A stretch of 64,000 nucleotides of DNA from Pseudomonas benzenivorans (GCF_033547155.1 NZ_CP137892.1:3224001-3288000); one strand, 5' to 3'; positions 37,101 through 46,388 are shown, counted from the stretch's first letter. Notes: generated by a model not told the origin, from the letters alone. Numbers and translations are program-made.

Positions 37101-37241
37101 CATGGCCTTGAAGGTGAAGGGCGGGTCTTCGCTCTGCCCCAGCTTGGTGTAGGAGATGCCGCCGACTATCGCCAGCAGCAGCATGATGTAGAGGACGATC
37201 TGGCGGTTGTGCAACGCCCAGGCGGAGAGGTTGAAACCCAT
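34173..37241 (-). CDS. mexK: RND efflux transporter, MexK orthologue
   Basis: 1022-residue inner-membrane RND pump with 12 TM helices. The proton-relay pair GLLVDDAIIAVEMM lies in TM4, and the family motif GRFETVEQIRDFPIRV and two large periplasmic loops are present. The gene order mexJ-mexK with divergent mexL, next to rsmJ and near plsB, is that of P. aeruginosa MexJK. That pump exports biocides such as triclosan, and antibiotics together with an OprM-type channel. No outer-membrane channel gene is present here, as in MexJK. Confidence 0.9.
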   Translation of the reverse strand: MGFNLSAWALHNRQIVLYIMLLLAIVGGISYTKLGQSEDPPFTFKAMVIRTNWPGATAEEVSRQVTERIEKKLMETGQYDKIVSFSRPGESSVTFVTRDDIRSKDIPDIWYQVRKKVGDIRHTLPQGIQGPFFNDEFGTTFGNIYALTGEGFDYAVLKDYADRIQLQLQRVKDVGKVELLGLQDEKIWIELSNTKLATLGLPLGMVQQALDEQNAVSTAGFFETASDRVQLRVSGRFETVEQIRDFPIRVAERTFRIGDVAEVKRGFNDPPAPRMRFMGEDAIGLAVSMKSGGDILVLGQALEHEFARLQETLPAGMQLRKVSDQPAAVKTGVGEFVQVLTEALIIVLLVSFFSLGLRTGLVVALSIPLVLAMTFAAMYYLDIGLHKISLGALVLALGLLVDDAIIAVEMMAIKMEQGYDRLKAASYAWSSTAFPMLTGTLITAAGFLPIATAQSGTGEYTRSIFQVVTIALVVSWIAAVVFVPYLGAKLLPDLAKLHAAKHGGSDQGHDPYATPFYQRVRRVVSWCVRRRKTVILLTLALFVASIALFRFVPQQFFPASGRLELMVDLKLGEGASLSATEAQVKRLEQLLAEREGIDNYVAYVGTGSPRFYLPLDQQLPAASFAQFVVLTKSIEDRERIRSWLIDTLGQEFPSLRTRISRLENGPPVGYPVQFRVSGEHIDEVRALARQVADKVRDNPHVVNVHLDWEEPSKVVRLNIDQERARAMGVSTADLSRFLQSSLTGAPVSHYREGNELIEILLRGTPSERQQLGLLPSLAVPTDSGQRVPLAQIALLEYGFEEGVIWHRNRLPTVTVRADIYGQEQPVTLVKQILPTLEPIRATLPDGYLLDVGGTVEDSARGQKSVNAGVPLFIVVVLTLLMLQLKSFSRSAMVFLTAPLGLIGVTLFLLIFRQPFGFVAMLGTIALSGMIMRNSVILVDQIEQDIAAGLDRWQAIIEATVRRFRPIVLTALAAVLAMIPLSRSIFFGPMAVAIMGGLIVATALTLLFLPALYAAWFRVKPAR

Positions 37242-37246
37242 GGGGA

Positions 37247-38350
37247 CTACTCCTTGGCCGCCAGCTTGACCGCGCGGTTGTCACTGTCCACCGGGCGCAC
37301 CTGCTGGCCCTCGCGCAGTACCTGCACGCCGGCGGCCACCACCCAGTCGTCGGCACTCAGGCCTTCGAGCACCGGCACGCTGGTCTCGCCGTAGGCGCCG
37401 ATGCGCACCAGGGTGCGCTTGAGAGTGGCGTCTGCCGGGTCGACCACCCAGACGAAGGGCCGCCCCTGCTCGGCGCTCAGCGCCGACAGCGGCACCGCCA
37501 GCGGCACCTCGCCGTCATGGGCGATGAACACCCGGGCACTCTGCCCCAGCTCGGCCGGCACCTTGCCCTGGGTGAAGGCCACCCGGGCGGCGAAGGTGCG
37601 CGACTGCGGGTCGGCCGCCGGCGCCATCTCGCGGATGCGCCCGGGGAAACGCTGGTCCGGCTGCGACCACAGTTCGACCTGCACCGGCTGGCCGACCTGG
37701 AAGCGCTCGAAGGCCTGCTCCGGCAGGCTGATCAGCACCTCGCGCTCGCCGTCGACGGCCAGGGTGAACACGCTCTGGCCGGCCGCCACCACCTGGCCCA
37801 CCTCGACCATGCGCCGGGCGATCACGCCGGCCTGGGACGCGCGCAGCACCGCGTAGCCGGCCTGGTTCCTGGCCACGTCGAACTCGGCCTTGACCTGCTT
37901 GAGACGGGCCTCGCCCGAGCGGAAGGTGTTCTCCGCGTTGTCGTACTGCGAGCGGCTGACCAGCTGGCGCGCCAGCAGCTTCCGGTAGCGGTCGCGCTCG
38001 GCGCGCACCAGCTGCAGGTTGGCCTCGGCCGCGGCGACCTGGGCGCGCATGGCCTCCAGCTGCAGGCGCACGTCCTGGGGGTCCAGCTCGGCCAGCGGCT
38101 GATCCTTGCGCACCTGATCGCCGACCTCGACCAGACGCTTGGTCACCTTGCCGCCGATGCGGAAGGCCAGCTCCGGTTCGAGGCGCGCGCGCACCTCGCC
38201 GGGGTAGCTGTCCGTCAGTTCGGCGGCCAGTTGTGGCTGGATCACCAGGGCCGGACGGATGGCCGGCGTCACCGGCTCGCCATTGCCACAGGCGGCGAGC
38301 AGAGCGATTAGACTGGCGGGCACTGTAACGGACAGGACATGACGCAACAT
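37247..38350 (-). CDS. mexJ: RND periplasmic adaptor, MexJ orthologue
   Basis: 367-residue membrane-fusion lipoprotein. The lipobox is LIALLAACGNG, with Cys near residue 21. The lipoyl half-motifs (ELAFRIGGKVTKRLVEVGDQV and LRASQAGVIARRMVEVGQVV) flank a coiled-coil hairpin (about 95-165). It is located 5 bases upstream of mexK. It bridges the pump and the outer-membrane channel. Confidence 0.9.
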   Translation of the reverse strand: MLRHVLSVTVPASLIALLAACGNGEPVTPAIRPALVIQPQLAAELTDSYPGEVRARLEPELAFRIGGKVTKRLVEVGDQVRKDQPLAELDPQDVRLQLEAMRAQVAAAEANLQLVRAERDRYRKLLARQLVSRSQYDNAENTFRSGEARLKQVKAEFDVARNQAGYAVLRASQAGVIARRMVEVGQVVAAGQSVFTLAVDGEREVLISLPEQAFERFQVGQPVQVELWSQPDQRFPGRIREMAPAADPQSRTFAARVAFTQGKVPAELGQSARVFIAHDGEVPLAVPLSALSAEQGRPFVWVVDPADATLKRTLVRIGAYGETSVPVLEGLSADDWVVAAGVQVLREGQQVRPVDSDNRAVKLAAKE

Positions 38351-38441
38351 GATCGAAGACCTTTCGCCAAGGTTTGGAATATTTGTACTGCCGGGTATAG
38401 TAAAAATAGCAAACTCGCCAGTCCAGTATTAAAAGCCACCG
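38351..38441. promoter_or_regulatory. mexJ-mexL divergent operator/promoter region
   Basis: This 91-bp AT-richer gap (GGAATATTTGTACTG, GTATAGTAAAAATAG, CCAGTATTAAAAG) separates mexL from mexJK. In P. aeruginosa MexL binds the equivalent gap and represses both transcripts. TACTG at about 38380 and CAGTA at about 38425 form a spaced inverted pair. The precise operator was not resolved. Confidence 0.55.
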
Positions 38442-39080
38442 ATGCCTAAGCAAATGTTGCCGCCCAGCGGCCCCGGCCGCCCGAAAGACCCCGCCAAGCG
38501 TCAGGCCATCCTCGATGCGGCGAAAACTCTGTTCCTCAGCAAGGGCTACGACGGCAGCAGCATGGACGCCATCGCCGCCGAGGCCGGGGTATCGAAGCTG
38601 ACGGTGTACAGCCACTTCACCGACAAGGAGACGCTGTTTTCCGCGGCGATCAAGGCCAAGTGCCAGGAGCAGCTGCCCGAGCTGCTGTTCGAATTGGTGG
38701 ACGACGCGCCGCTCGACCGCGTGCTGCTGAACATCGCCCGCGGCTTCCATCGCCTGATCAACAGCCGCGAATCGGTCGAGCTGCACCGGGTGATGGTCAG
38801 CCTGGGCGCCCAGGACCCCAAGCTGTCGCGGATCTTCTACGAGGCCGGGCCGCAGCGCGTGCTGCAGGAGATGGAGCACCTGCTGCGCCAGGCCGACCGC
38901 ACCGGCAAGCTGCGTATAGACGACCCGCAGGAGGCGGCCGACCAGTTCTTCTGCCTGGTCAAGGGCGGTGCCAACTTCCGCCTGTTGATCGGCTGCGGCG
39001 AACCGCAGCAGGGGGCCGCCGCCGAAGCGCACATCGCCAAGGTGGTGGCGCTGTTCATGCGCGCCTACCGGCCTGACTAG
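38442..39080 (+). CDS. mexL: TetR-family repressor, MexL orthologue
   Basis: 212-residue TetR regulator. The HTH AIAAEAGVSKLTVYSHFTDKE lies near residues 40-60. The length equals MexL and the gene is divergent from mexJK. It is expected to repress mexJK and itself. The stop codon abuts the convergent rsmJ stop (39080/39081). Confidence 0.88.
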   Translation: MPKQMLPPSGPGRPKDPAKRQAILDAAKTLFLSKGYDGSSMDAIAAEAGVSKLTVYSHFTDKETLFSAAIKAKCQEQLPELLFELVDDAPLDRVLLNIARGFHRLINSRESVELHRVMVSLGAQDPKLSRIFYEAGPQRVLQEMEHLLRQADRTGKLRIDDPQEAADQFFCLVKGGANFRLLIGCGEPQQGAAAEAHIAKVVALFMRAYRPD

Positions 39081-39863
39081 TCAGCCCTTGCCCAGGGCCT
39101 TCTTCGGGTAGATGTCGTAGCGGCTGGACTTGCCCTCCAGGGCATAGCCGGGCTTGGCGCCCTCGATGACCGGCGCCTTGCGCGGGCGCTTGACCACCAC
39201 CCGGTGGCTGGCCAGCGCCAGTGCCGCGGCGAGCAGCGCCGGGGCATCCAGGTCGTCGCCGACGAAGGGGCGGAACAGGCGCATCTCCTTCTTCACCAGG
39301 GCGCTCTTGTCGCGGTGGGGGAACATCGGGTCGAGGTAGATCACCTGGGGCGGCTCTCCCGTCCAGGCCCCCATCAGTTCGATGGCGTTGCCGTGCAACA
39401 GCTGCATGCGCGCGACGATCGACGCCACCTCGGCATCGGCGGCGGCGCGCGCCAGGCCGTCCTCGAGCAGGGCGGCGATCAGCGGCTGGCGCTCGATCAG
39501 GGTCACCGCGCAGCCCAGGCTGGCCAGGACGAAGGCGTCGCGGCCCAGCCCGGCGGTGGCATCCAGCACCCGCGGGCGCACGCCCTGCTGCAGGCCCACG
39601 GCCTTGGCGATCATCTGCCCGCTGCCGCCGCCGAACTGGCGACGATGGGCCAGGGCGCCTGCGACGAAGTCCACCCGCACCGGCCCGGGCGCCTGCGGTC
39701 CCAGCTCGGCCAACTGCAACCCCGCCTCGCCCAGCTGCAGGGCGAATTGCGCCTCGCCGTCCCGGGGCAGGCCGAGGCGCGCGGCCCAGGTCGCGGCGGC
39801 CCCGTCCAGATGAGCGGCCAGGGCCTCCATGCGAATGCGGGCGATGGGCTGTTCGTCACTCAT
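39081..39863 (-). CDS. rsmJ: 16S rRNA (guanine-N2)-methyltransferase RsmJ
   Basis: 260-residue SAM-dependent methyltransferase for m2G1516 of 16S rRNA. SAM motif [19 protein letters not shown], catalytic-type [20 protein letters not shown] and [10 protein letters not shown] are RsmJ signatures. Start [11 protein letters not shown] at 39863; longer upstream reading has no family support. The position next to mexL matches Pseudomonas. Confidence 0.92.
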   Translation of the reverse strand: MSDEQPIARIRMEALAAHLDGAAATWAARLGLPRDGEAQFALQLGEAGLQLAELGPQAPGPVRVDFVAGALAHRRQFGGGSGQMIAKAVGLQQGVRPRVLDATAGLGRDAFVLASLGCAVTLIERQPLIAALLEDGLARAAADAEVASIVARMQLLHGNAIELMGAWTGEPPQVIYLDPMFPHRDKSALVKKEMRLFRPFVGDDLDAPALLAAALALASHRVVVKRPRKAPVIEGAKPGYALEGKSSRYDIYPKKALGKG

Positions 39864-39969
39864 GGGCAATCTCGCTCGATAGCGTTCAACTCGACCGCGC
39901 GGCGGCCGATAACCAATTGGGCCCGGCATTCTGCCAGACCCGCCTCCGTCCAGCCGCACCGAGTTGTCC

Positions 39970-40344
39970 ATGATCAACGGCCTTGCCCCACTCCCCCCCT
40001 CGTCCGTCGCCGGCGGAACGCTGCCGGCGCCGAGCAGCGAGGCGGAAATACGCGGTTATCTGGACTTCCAACTGCTGCTCAGCCGCCTGCTGCCCGGACC
40101 ACTGGCAGCACAGGCCCGGGACAGCGCCGACAGCGAGCCGCCGCCGTTCCCCGACGGCATCGAGCCGGACCCGGAGCATGGGCAGCTCATCGCCCGCCTG
40201 CAGCTGGAACTGGGCGAGCACCTGCAGGCCCACCCCGAGCGCGTCGAGCCTCTGAGGCTGGCCATGCTCGCAGACGCCTGCGAGGCCTTCAGCCGGGTCA
40301 TGCCGGCGGCGCAGTTGCCGCAACTGCCGGCGCTCACGCCCTAA
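39970..40344 (+). CDS. conserved hypothetical protein, 124 residues
   Basis: Pro-rich N-terminus, then [15 protein letters not shown] and a helical acidic part; no recognised domain. ATG 39970 is used (TTG 39964 possible). The codon bias matches neighbours and it lies between rsmJ (divergent, 106 bp) and a convergent regulator gene. I think Pseudomonas genomes have a similar small gene next to rsmJ, but its role is unknown. Confidence 0.65.
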   Translation: MINGLAPLPPSSVAGGTLPAPSSEAEIRGYLDFQLLLSRLLPGPLAAQARDSADSEPPPFPDGIEPDPEHGQLIARLQLELGEHLQAHPERVEPLRLAMLADACEAFSRVMPAAQLPQLPALTP

Positions 40345-40370
40345 GCCCCGCTCCGCTGATTGGCCGGCGC

Positions 40371-41405
40371 TCAGCGATTCGGTTGCCGTGCCGCGCGGAA
40401 CTTGCCCGGCGCGATATCGAAGAACTCGCGGAAACAGCGGCGGAAGTGGGAGATGCTGACGAAGCCGCTGGCCACGGCGATCTCGGCCATGGACTTGTTG
40501 GTCTGCTGCAGCAGCTGACGGGCCCGGGTCAGGCGCAGCTCCAGGTAATAACGCGAGGGGGTGGCGTTGACGTGGCGGCAGAACAAGCGCTCCAGGTGGC
40601 GCCGGGAGATGCCCACGCACTCGGCCAGTTCGTCCACCACCAGGGGCTCGTCGATGTTGTTGTGCATCAGTTCCAGGGCCAGCTTGAGGGCCTGGGGCAG
40701 GGTCGGGTCGTAGTCCACCGCCACCACCGACACATCCATCACCTCGCGCATCTTGTCGCAGCTGAGCACCTCCTCCACCGCGCTGACCAGCTGCTCGCCG
40801 CCGCTGCGTCGCACCACCTCGAGCATCATGCCCAGGGAGCTGTTGGCGCCGGCGCAACTGATCCGCTCGCGGTCGAGCACATAGGCATGGCTGGAGAGTT
40901 TCACCTGGGGAAACAGCTCGCTCATCATCGCCCGCCCGTCCGGGTGGAAGGCGCATTCGTAACCGTTGAGCAGGCCGGCCTCGGCGATGAAATAGGCGCC
41001 GTTCCACAGCCCGCCGAGCATGGCCCCGGCGGCTTCGGCCGAGCGCAGCTTGGCCCGCAGCAGCGCTTCGCCCTGCAGGCGCACGCGAAAGCCGCCGCAG
41101 ACCACCAGGATATCCAGGCGTTTCTCCTCCAGCTCGGCGAGCGGGCAGCCGGCGGAGATGGCGATGCCCAGGTCACTGATCACCAGCTCGCTGGCGCCGA
41201 CCACCAGCACCTCGAACAAGGGCGTCGAACTCATCAGGTTGGCCGTGACCAGGGCATCCACCGCACCGGTGAAGGCCATCATCGAAAAATTCTCCTGCAA
41301 CACGAAGGCGACCCGACGTGGCGGCAGCGACGGTCCCGCGCTCACCATCTTGTCGAGGTGCGCCATATTCTTGTTCTTCAAAACGCTCTCGAAGGACGAT
41401 CTCAT
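40371..41405 (-). CDS. GlxA-family regulator (DJ-1/PfpI domain plus AraC HTH)
   Basis: 344 residues. The N-terminal class I amidotransferase-like sensor (about 30-200) includes VAFVLQENFSMMAF and DILVVCGGFRV. The C-terminal AraC double HTH ends in AEIAVASGFVSISHFRRCFREF. This is the architecture of CdhR, GbdR, SouR and ArgR, which in Pseudomonas control carnitine, betaine, sarcosine and arginine use. Such a ligand would fit the amine genes further right, but they are 6 kb away, so this is only suggestive. It is divergent from the large DUF5801 gene. Confidence 0.85.
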   Translation of the reverse strand: MRSSFESVLKNKNMAHLDKMVSAGPSLPPRRVAFVLQENFSMMAFTGAVDALVTANLMSSTPLFEVLVVGASELVISDLGIAISAGCPLAELEEKRLDILVVCGGFRVRLQGEALLRAKLRSAEAAGAMLGGLWNGAYFIAEAGLLNGYECAFHPDGRAMMSELFPQVKLSSHAYVLDRERISCAGANSSLGMMLEVVRRSGGEQLVSAVEEVLSCDKMREVMDVSVVAVDYDPTLPQALKLALELMHNNIDEPLVVDELAECVGISRRHLERLFCRHVNATPSRYYLELRLTRARQLLQQTNKSMAEIAVASGFVSISHFRRCFREFFDIAPGKFRAARQPNR

Positions 41406-41978
41406 CTCACAACCCGGTCAGACTCAAAGCCATGTGGTTATTTTAGTTATTCGGGCCCCGCACCCCAGCTCGCCCGGTGTTGCGGAGCGGCGACGGCCGC
41501 GCCTGCTCCGTCGTCGCCTCCGGCGCCATGGCCCCTGGCGCGAAGACCGCCAGCATACCCTGCCGCCTCGCCCTTGCCGCGAGAAACTATCGCCACAAGT
41601 GCCCGGTAACAGGACCAGTGCACGCCGCCGCCCACGTGGCCAGGCGGCTCACCTCGCCTTGCCTGTGCCCCGGGTGATCCGCTGGCCGCTAGTGTACAAG
41701 GCCGCCGCACAACATCGCCTACCCCCCAGCGGAAAGCCTGAACCTGGCTCGATCCCCGATCGGCTGGCAATCGACGCCAGCCCCCCGCGCCCCTGCGACC
41801 AGCGCCCCTCCTGACGCCAGCGCTCGGCCCCGACGTAACGCCATTAGTCCGAAACTCCCAGGCCGTCTGGGAGCATCGGGCGATGGGCGCTGCATCGGTC
41901 ATTCCCCATAGTGGGGGCCTGCCTCAAATCACGGCCCACGGTCAGGCCTCGATGACCGGCAATGCTCGGGAGGGAGTC
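41406..41978. promoter_or_regulatory. intergenic region between the GlxA-type regulator and the DUF5801 gene
   Basis: 573 bp, mostly GC-rich. A short AT-rich stretch next to the regulator start (TGGTTATTTTAGTTATTC, about 41432-41449) is a likely promoter. No convincing ORF, repeat or terminator was seen. The strong Shine-Dalgarno GGGAGGGAG (about 41968-41976) sets the start of the DUF5801 gene. Confidence 0.5.
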
Positions 41979-44900
41979 ATGGCTATTACAGTGATCGACA
42001 GCAGCACAATCGATGAATCAGGCGGTTTGCAGAACCTAACTGCCACTCCAGGCGCTGCGGGAGACGCAGACGACAACGACATTCTGGTGGCGTCCCTGCC
42101 CATGGTTTTCTCCGCGCGCCTGAGCGAACTGGTCCCAATTAACACAACCGCCTTGGGCGCGGCCCTGAGCGGCTACGACGGCGTCAACCTGGGCAGCGAT
42201 GCCTTCACCATCACCCCGGCCCCCGGGGCCAGCATCACCGATGTCAGCTTCGTCGACAGCGCGGGCGCGCCGCTCAACGGCCTGGACAGCGGCCTGTTGA
42301 CCCTCGATGGCAGAAAAATCTTTCTCTACACGGATACATCCAACAACAACATCCTGCTCGGCCGCGTGGGCGCCGAGGGGCCGACCGACGCGCCAGACGA
42401 CGACCTGGCAGATCCGGCCGGCGCCATAGTGTTCGCCGCCTATATCGAGGAAACCGGCTCGCCGGTCTCGGGCGGCAAGCTGTGGATGGTGCAATACCAG
42501 CCACTCCAGCATCCGGACGCCACAGACCCCGACGATGCCGTCGACCTGTCGAATCTGGTCTTCGTCGGCACCAGCCAGGACCTGGTCTTCGACCTGGCCA
42601 ATGCGCCCTCCGGGCAGAACCTCTTCCTGATGTTCACCAAGGCGAACCCGGAAACTTTTGACGACAACGGTGTCACGCGGATCTCGAGCCCCAGCATCAT
42701 CGCCACCGGCAAGAACCCCGCCGACCAGTCCAGCGGCGTCAACATCAACACCGGCGACACCATCAATTCCAGCCAGGCGGGCGGCCCGACCACCTTCGGC
42801 ACCAACAACCAGATGATCACCGAACAGGAGGGCATCCGCTTCACCTTCGTCACCGGCGCCCGGCAGAACGTGACCATTCCCAACCTGGACCAGAACGAAG
42901 CGGACATCGAAGCCAATATCGACTTCACCGCCATGTTCAACGCCAGGTCGGCCCAATTCGACGTCGTGCAGTTGCAAAGCGGCAAGACCGCTCAGGTCAA
43001 GATCAGCGCCTTCAGCACCGCTGCTGAACCCGGAGTGAACTTCGTCAACGGCTATGTGGGCGATGCTACGGTGGCTATCACCAATGTTCGCGTCATCAAC
43101 ATCAGCACCGGGCAGGTGCTCGAGACTTCGGACGGCTTGGTGAACGACCCCGGCATCGCCATCGCCATAGTCGACGGGGTTGCGACGCTGACCGGCATCA
43201 AGGCCGGCCACCGCATCGAATACACCACCACCGACGATCACAACCGCGTGCTCGTCGAGAACGGCGCGGCCCTCGACGCCAAGGGCAACAACCACGCCGA
43301 TTTCGACATCGGCGGCTTCATGCTGCGCCAGGTCTCTGTGGATAAGGCCGAAATCGGCTCCCAGATGATCTTCGAGGACGACGGCCCGGCGATCGCGGCC
43401 AACGCCACCGCGGTGCCGACGCTGACCACCGACGACACCGACATCCCGGACAGCGCCGGCCCCACCAGCTTCGCCGTCCTGTTCACCTCGGCCTTCGGCC
43501 AGGACGGCTTCAAGGACAGCGACAACAACGGCATGGAGGACGCCGATGCGCTGACCTACGCCCTCGGCGTGAGCGCGCCGGGTGGCGTGGACAGTGGCCT
43601 GCGCGACACCCTGTCGGGCGACAAGATCTTCCTGTTCCTGCAAGGCGGCGCGGTGGTTGGCCGGGTCGGCACCGCCGGCGACCTCGCCGATGCGGCCGGG
43701 GCCGTGGCGCTGACCATCTCAGTGGTGGCCAACACGGGCAACGTGACGCTGACCCAGAGCCGCTCGGTGGTGCACGACGATCCGACCGACCCGGTCGAGA
43801 GCGGCGCCTCCGCCGCCGGCCTGGCGGCGGCCAGCCTGGTGACGCTGACGGCGACCATCACCGACGGCGATGGCGACACCGCCTCGGCGACGCGCAACAT
43901 CGGTGACGCCTTCAGGTTCGAGGACGATGGCCCGTCGATCGCGGCCAACGCCGTTGCGGTACCCACGCTGACCACCGACGACACCGACATCCCGGACAGC
44001 GCCGGCCCGGTCAGCTTCGCCGGCCTGTTCACCTCGTCCTTCGGCCAGGACGGCTTCAAAGATGCCGACGACAACGACGTCGAGGACGCCGATGCGCTGA
44101 CCTACGCCCTCGGCGTGAGCGCGCTGGGTGGCGTGGACAGCGGCCTGCGCGACACCCTGTCCGGCGACAAGATCTTCCTGTTCCTGGAAGGCGGCGCGGT
44201 CGTCGGCCGGGTCGGCACCGCCGGCGACCTCGCCAATCCGGCCGGCGCCGTGGCCTTCACCATCTCGGTGGTGGCCACTAGCGGCGCCGTGACCCTGACC
44301 CAGAGCCGCTCGGTGGTGCACGACGATCCGACCGACCCGGCTGAGACCGGCGCCTCCGCCGCCGGCCTGGCGGCGGCCAGCCTGGTGACGCTGACGGCGA
44401 CCATCACCGACGGCGACGGCGACACCGCCTCGGCCACGCGCAACATAGGCGGGGCCTTCAGGTTCGAAGACGATGGCCCGGCGATCGCGGCCAACGCCGT
44501 TGCGGTGCCGACGCTGACCACCGACGACACCGACATCCCGGACAGCGCCGGTCCGGTCAGCTTCGCCGGCCTGTTCGGCGCGGCGGATTTCGGCAAGGAC
44601 GGTTTCAAGGACAGCAACGACGACGACGTGGAGGACGCCGATGCGCTCAGCTACACGCTCGGCGTGAGTGCGCCGGGTGGCGTGGACAGCGGCCTGCGCG
44701 ACACCCTGTCGGGCAACAAGATCTTCCTGTTCCTGGAAGGCGGCGCGGTGCTCGGCCGGGTCGGCACCGCCGGCGGCCTCGCCGATCCGGGCGGTGCCGT
44801 GGCCTTCACCATCTCGGTGGTGGCCACTAGCGGCGCCGTGACCCTGAGCCAGAGCCGCTCGCTGGTCCACGACGACCCGCTCGACCCGGTTGAAACCGGC

Positions 44901-46388
44901 GCCTCCGCCGCCGGCCTGGCGGCCGCCCTGGTGACGCTGACGGCGACCGCCACCGACGGCGATGGCGACACCGCCACGGCCACGCGCAACATAGGTGAGG
45001 CCTTCAGGTTCGAGGACGATGGCCCGACCCTCGCCTTCGGCAACCTGGTCGGCACCGGCACCGCCCTGGCGCAGTTCGGCTACTGGGACATGGCGGCCGG
45101 CGCCGACGGACCTGATGCCGACGAGCTGCAGATCGCACTGACCGGGTTCCGGCTCGACGGCGTCGCCCAGGCCGCCGCGAACTTCTCGCTCACCGAAGTG
45201 ACGCCGGACGTGGCTGGCGACTACAAGTGGACCGGCTCGCTGTCGGGCGACTTCGACAACGACGGGACGGTGGACGCCGATCCCCTGGCCTTCACCCTGA
45301 CCGCGCGGGCGGATGGCACCTACGCGCTCGACCTGGCGACGCCGGTGCAGTCGACGACGACGACCGACACCGCGGACGGCGGCCTGGGGGCCGGTGGCCC
45401 GGACCCGGTGCAGACGCTGTTCATTCCGCCGCCGCCGGCCGCCCCCACGGAGACCGTCGTGTTCTTCTCGGCGAAGATCGACGCTTTGGCGAGCGCCATC
45501 GCCGGCGGCATCATCCAAGGGCAGTCCGATCCCACGGAAGCAGACCTGCAAGGCCCGCCGTTGGCGGGGTTCATCGACCCACGCAACATGAACGTCAGCA
45601 CCGCGGGCATCGGGGTGGCCAACAACCTCCTGAACGGCTACGGCGCGAGCGGTAATGACGCGGTCATCGACGATCCCGTTGGCAACACCCCGTCGGACGA
45701 AAGCATCGTCGTCAACCCGGGCACGCTGGTCGACAAGGTGCGGGTGTTCATCGACAACTCGGTGACCGGCTACGACTACAGCGGCGGCGAGCGCCTGCAG
45801 TACCGGATCTTCTATGCAAACGGTGACGTATCGGCCTATACGACTGTGGTCGGCGACCTCGGCAAGGGGGCGTTGCCGAAGTTCTTCGAGATCGATGGCG
45901 CGGGCCTGAAGATCGACGCGGTGCAGCTCACGATGCTCTACGGCGAGATCAAGATTCCGAACATCCAGTTCGTCACCGTGACGGAGAGCGTCGCGCAGGA
46001 CATAAGCCTGGACTTCACCGCGTCCTTGACCGACAAGGACGGCGATACGGTGTCGAGCGGCTTCTCTGCCGACCTGTTCGCCAACGACCTGGCCGACCCG
46101 CTGTTCGACTTCAGGCTGCTGGGCACGCCCGATGAGCGGGATGCCTTCAACATCGATCTGTCGGTCGAGGAGAATCTGTACCAGGTCGTAGGCTTCGATG
46201 CGAGCCCGGGCCTGCGCGACACCCTGGTGCTCATCGGCGATGCGGGCGTTGATCCGATGACCGACATCGGCATCAACTTCAACGGCATGGACAGCATAGT
46301 GACCGTCGCCGAGTCCATCGGCGGACAGACAACCACCATCACCGTGGTCGGGGTCAGCCTACTGGACAGCGATATTGTTATTGCCTGA
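41979..46388 (+). CDS. large DUF5801-repeat secreted or surface protein
   Basis: 1469 residues from ATG 41979 (GGGAGGGAG before it; the frame is open to 41883 but without an RBS). It is very acidic and rich in Asp, Gly, Ala and Thr, with a single Cys or none. N-terminal region 1-464 is unique, with one divergent repeat (GRKIFLYTDTSNNNILLGRVG). Three tandem DUF5801 repeats (465-1010) carry LSGDKIFLFLEGGAVVGRVG and ATITDGDGDTASATRNIG. The C-terminal domain ends VVGVSLLDSDIVIA, like type I secretion substrates. No classical signal peptide or RTX nonapeptides. No type I exporter is nearby. Confidence 0.82.
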   Translation: MAITVIDSSTIDESGGLQNLTATPGAAGDADDNDILVASLPMVFSARLSELVPINTTALGAALSGYDGVNLGSDAFTITPAPGASITDVSFVDSAGAPLNGLDSGLLTLDGRKIFLYTDTSNNNILLGRVGAEGPTDAPDDDLADPAGAIVFAAYIEETGSPVSGGKLWMVQYQPLQHPDATDPDDAVDLSNLVFVGTSQDLVFDLANAPSGQNLFLMFTKANPETFDDNGVTRISSPSIIATGKNPADQSSGVNINTGDTINSSQAGGPTTFGTNNQMITEQEGIRFTFVTGARQNVTIPNLDQNEADIEANIDFTAMFNARSAQFDVVQLQSGKTAQVKISAFSTAAEPGVNFVNGYVGDATVAITNVRVINISTGQVLETSDGLVNDPGIAIAIVDGVATLTGIKAGHRIEYTTTDDHNRVLVENGAALDAKGNNHADFDIGGFMLRQVSVDKAEIGSQMIFEDDGPAIAANATAVPTLTTDDTDIPDSAGPTSFAVLFTSAFGQDGFKDSDNNGMEDADALTYALGVSAPGGVDSGLRDTLSGDKIFLFLQGGAVVGRVGTAGDLADAAGAVALTISVVANTGNVTLTQSRSVVHDDPTDPVESGASAAGLAAASLVTLTATITDGDGDTASATRNIGDAFRFEDDGPSIAANAVAVPTLTTDDTDIPDSAGPVSFAGLFTSSFGQDGFKDADDNDVEDADALTYALGVSALGGVDSGLRDTLSGDKIFLFLEGGAVVGRVGTAGDLANPAGAVAFTISVVATSGAVTLTQSRSVVHDDPTDPAETGASAAGLAAASLVTLTATITDGDGDTASATRNIGGAFRFEDDGPAIAANAVAVPTLTTDDTDIPDSAGPVSFAGLFGAADFGKDGFKDSNDDDVEDADALSYTLGVSAPGGVDSGLRDTLSGNKIFLFLEGGAVLGRVGTAGGLADPGGAVAFTISVVATSGAVTLSQSRSLVHDDPLDPVETGASAAGLAAALVTLTATATDGDGDTATATRNIGEAFRFEDDGPTLAFGNLVGTGTALAQFGYWDMAAGADGPDADELQIALTGFRLDGVAQAAANFSLTEVTPDVAGDYKWTGSLSGDFDNDGTVDADPLAFTLTARADGTYALDLATPVQSTTTTDTADGGLGAGGPDPVQTLFIPPPPAAPTETVVFFSAKIDALASAIAGGIIQGQSDPTEADLQGPPLAGFIDPRNMNVSTAGIGVANNLLNGYGASGNDAVIDDPVGNTPSDESIVVNPGTLVDKVRVFIDNSVTGYDYSGGERLQYRIFYANGDVSAYTTVVGDLGKGALPKFFEIDGAGLKIDAVQLTMLYGEIKIPNIQFVTVTESVAQDISLDFTASLTDKDGDTVSSGFSADLFANDLADPLFDFRLLGTPDERDAFNIDLSVEENLYQVVGFDASPGLRDTLVLIGDAGVDPMTDIGINFNGMDSIVTVAESIGGQTTTITVVGVSLLDSDIVIA
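43371..45008 (+). repeat. three in-phase 546-bp tandem repeats in the DUF5801 gene
   Basis: The codons for FEDDGP recur at 43371, 43917, 44463 and 45009, exactly 546 bp (182 codons) apart. The units are near-identical at DNA level over long stretches. In unit 3 a one-codon gain (GAADFGK for TSSFGQ) and a one-codon loss (LAAALV for LAAASLV) cancel, keeping the length. Confidence 0.92.

Noticed and set aside
31618..37356. 1912-codon minus-strand open frame covering dsdA, lysR and mexK
   Set aside because: It is antisense to two well-supported genes and out of frame with mexK. It arises from GC codon bias.
43371..45008. Tandem repeats considered as a CRISPR or minisatellite array
   Set aside because: Units are 546 bp, in frame and encode a known protein repeat domain.
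43719..45551. 610-codon minus-strand frame opposite the DUF5801 repeats
   Set aside because: Repeats reflect the sense-strand repeats. No RBS or recognisable domain.
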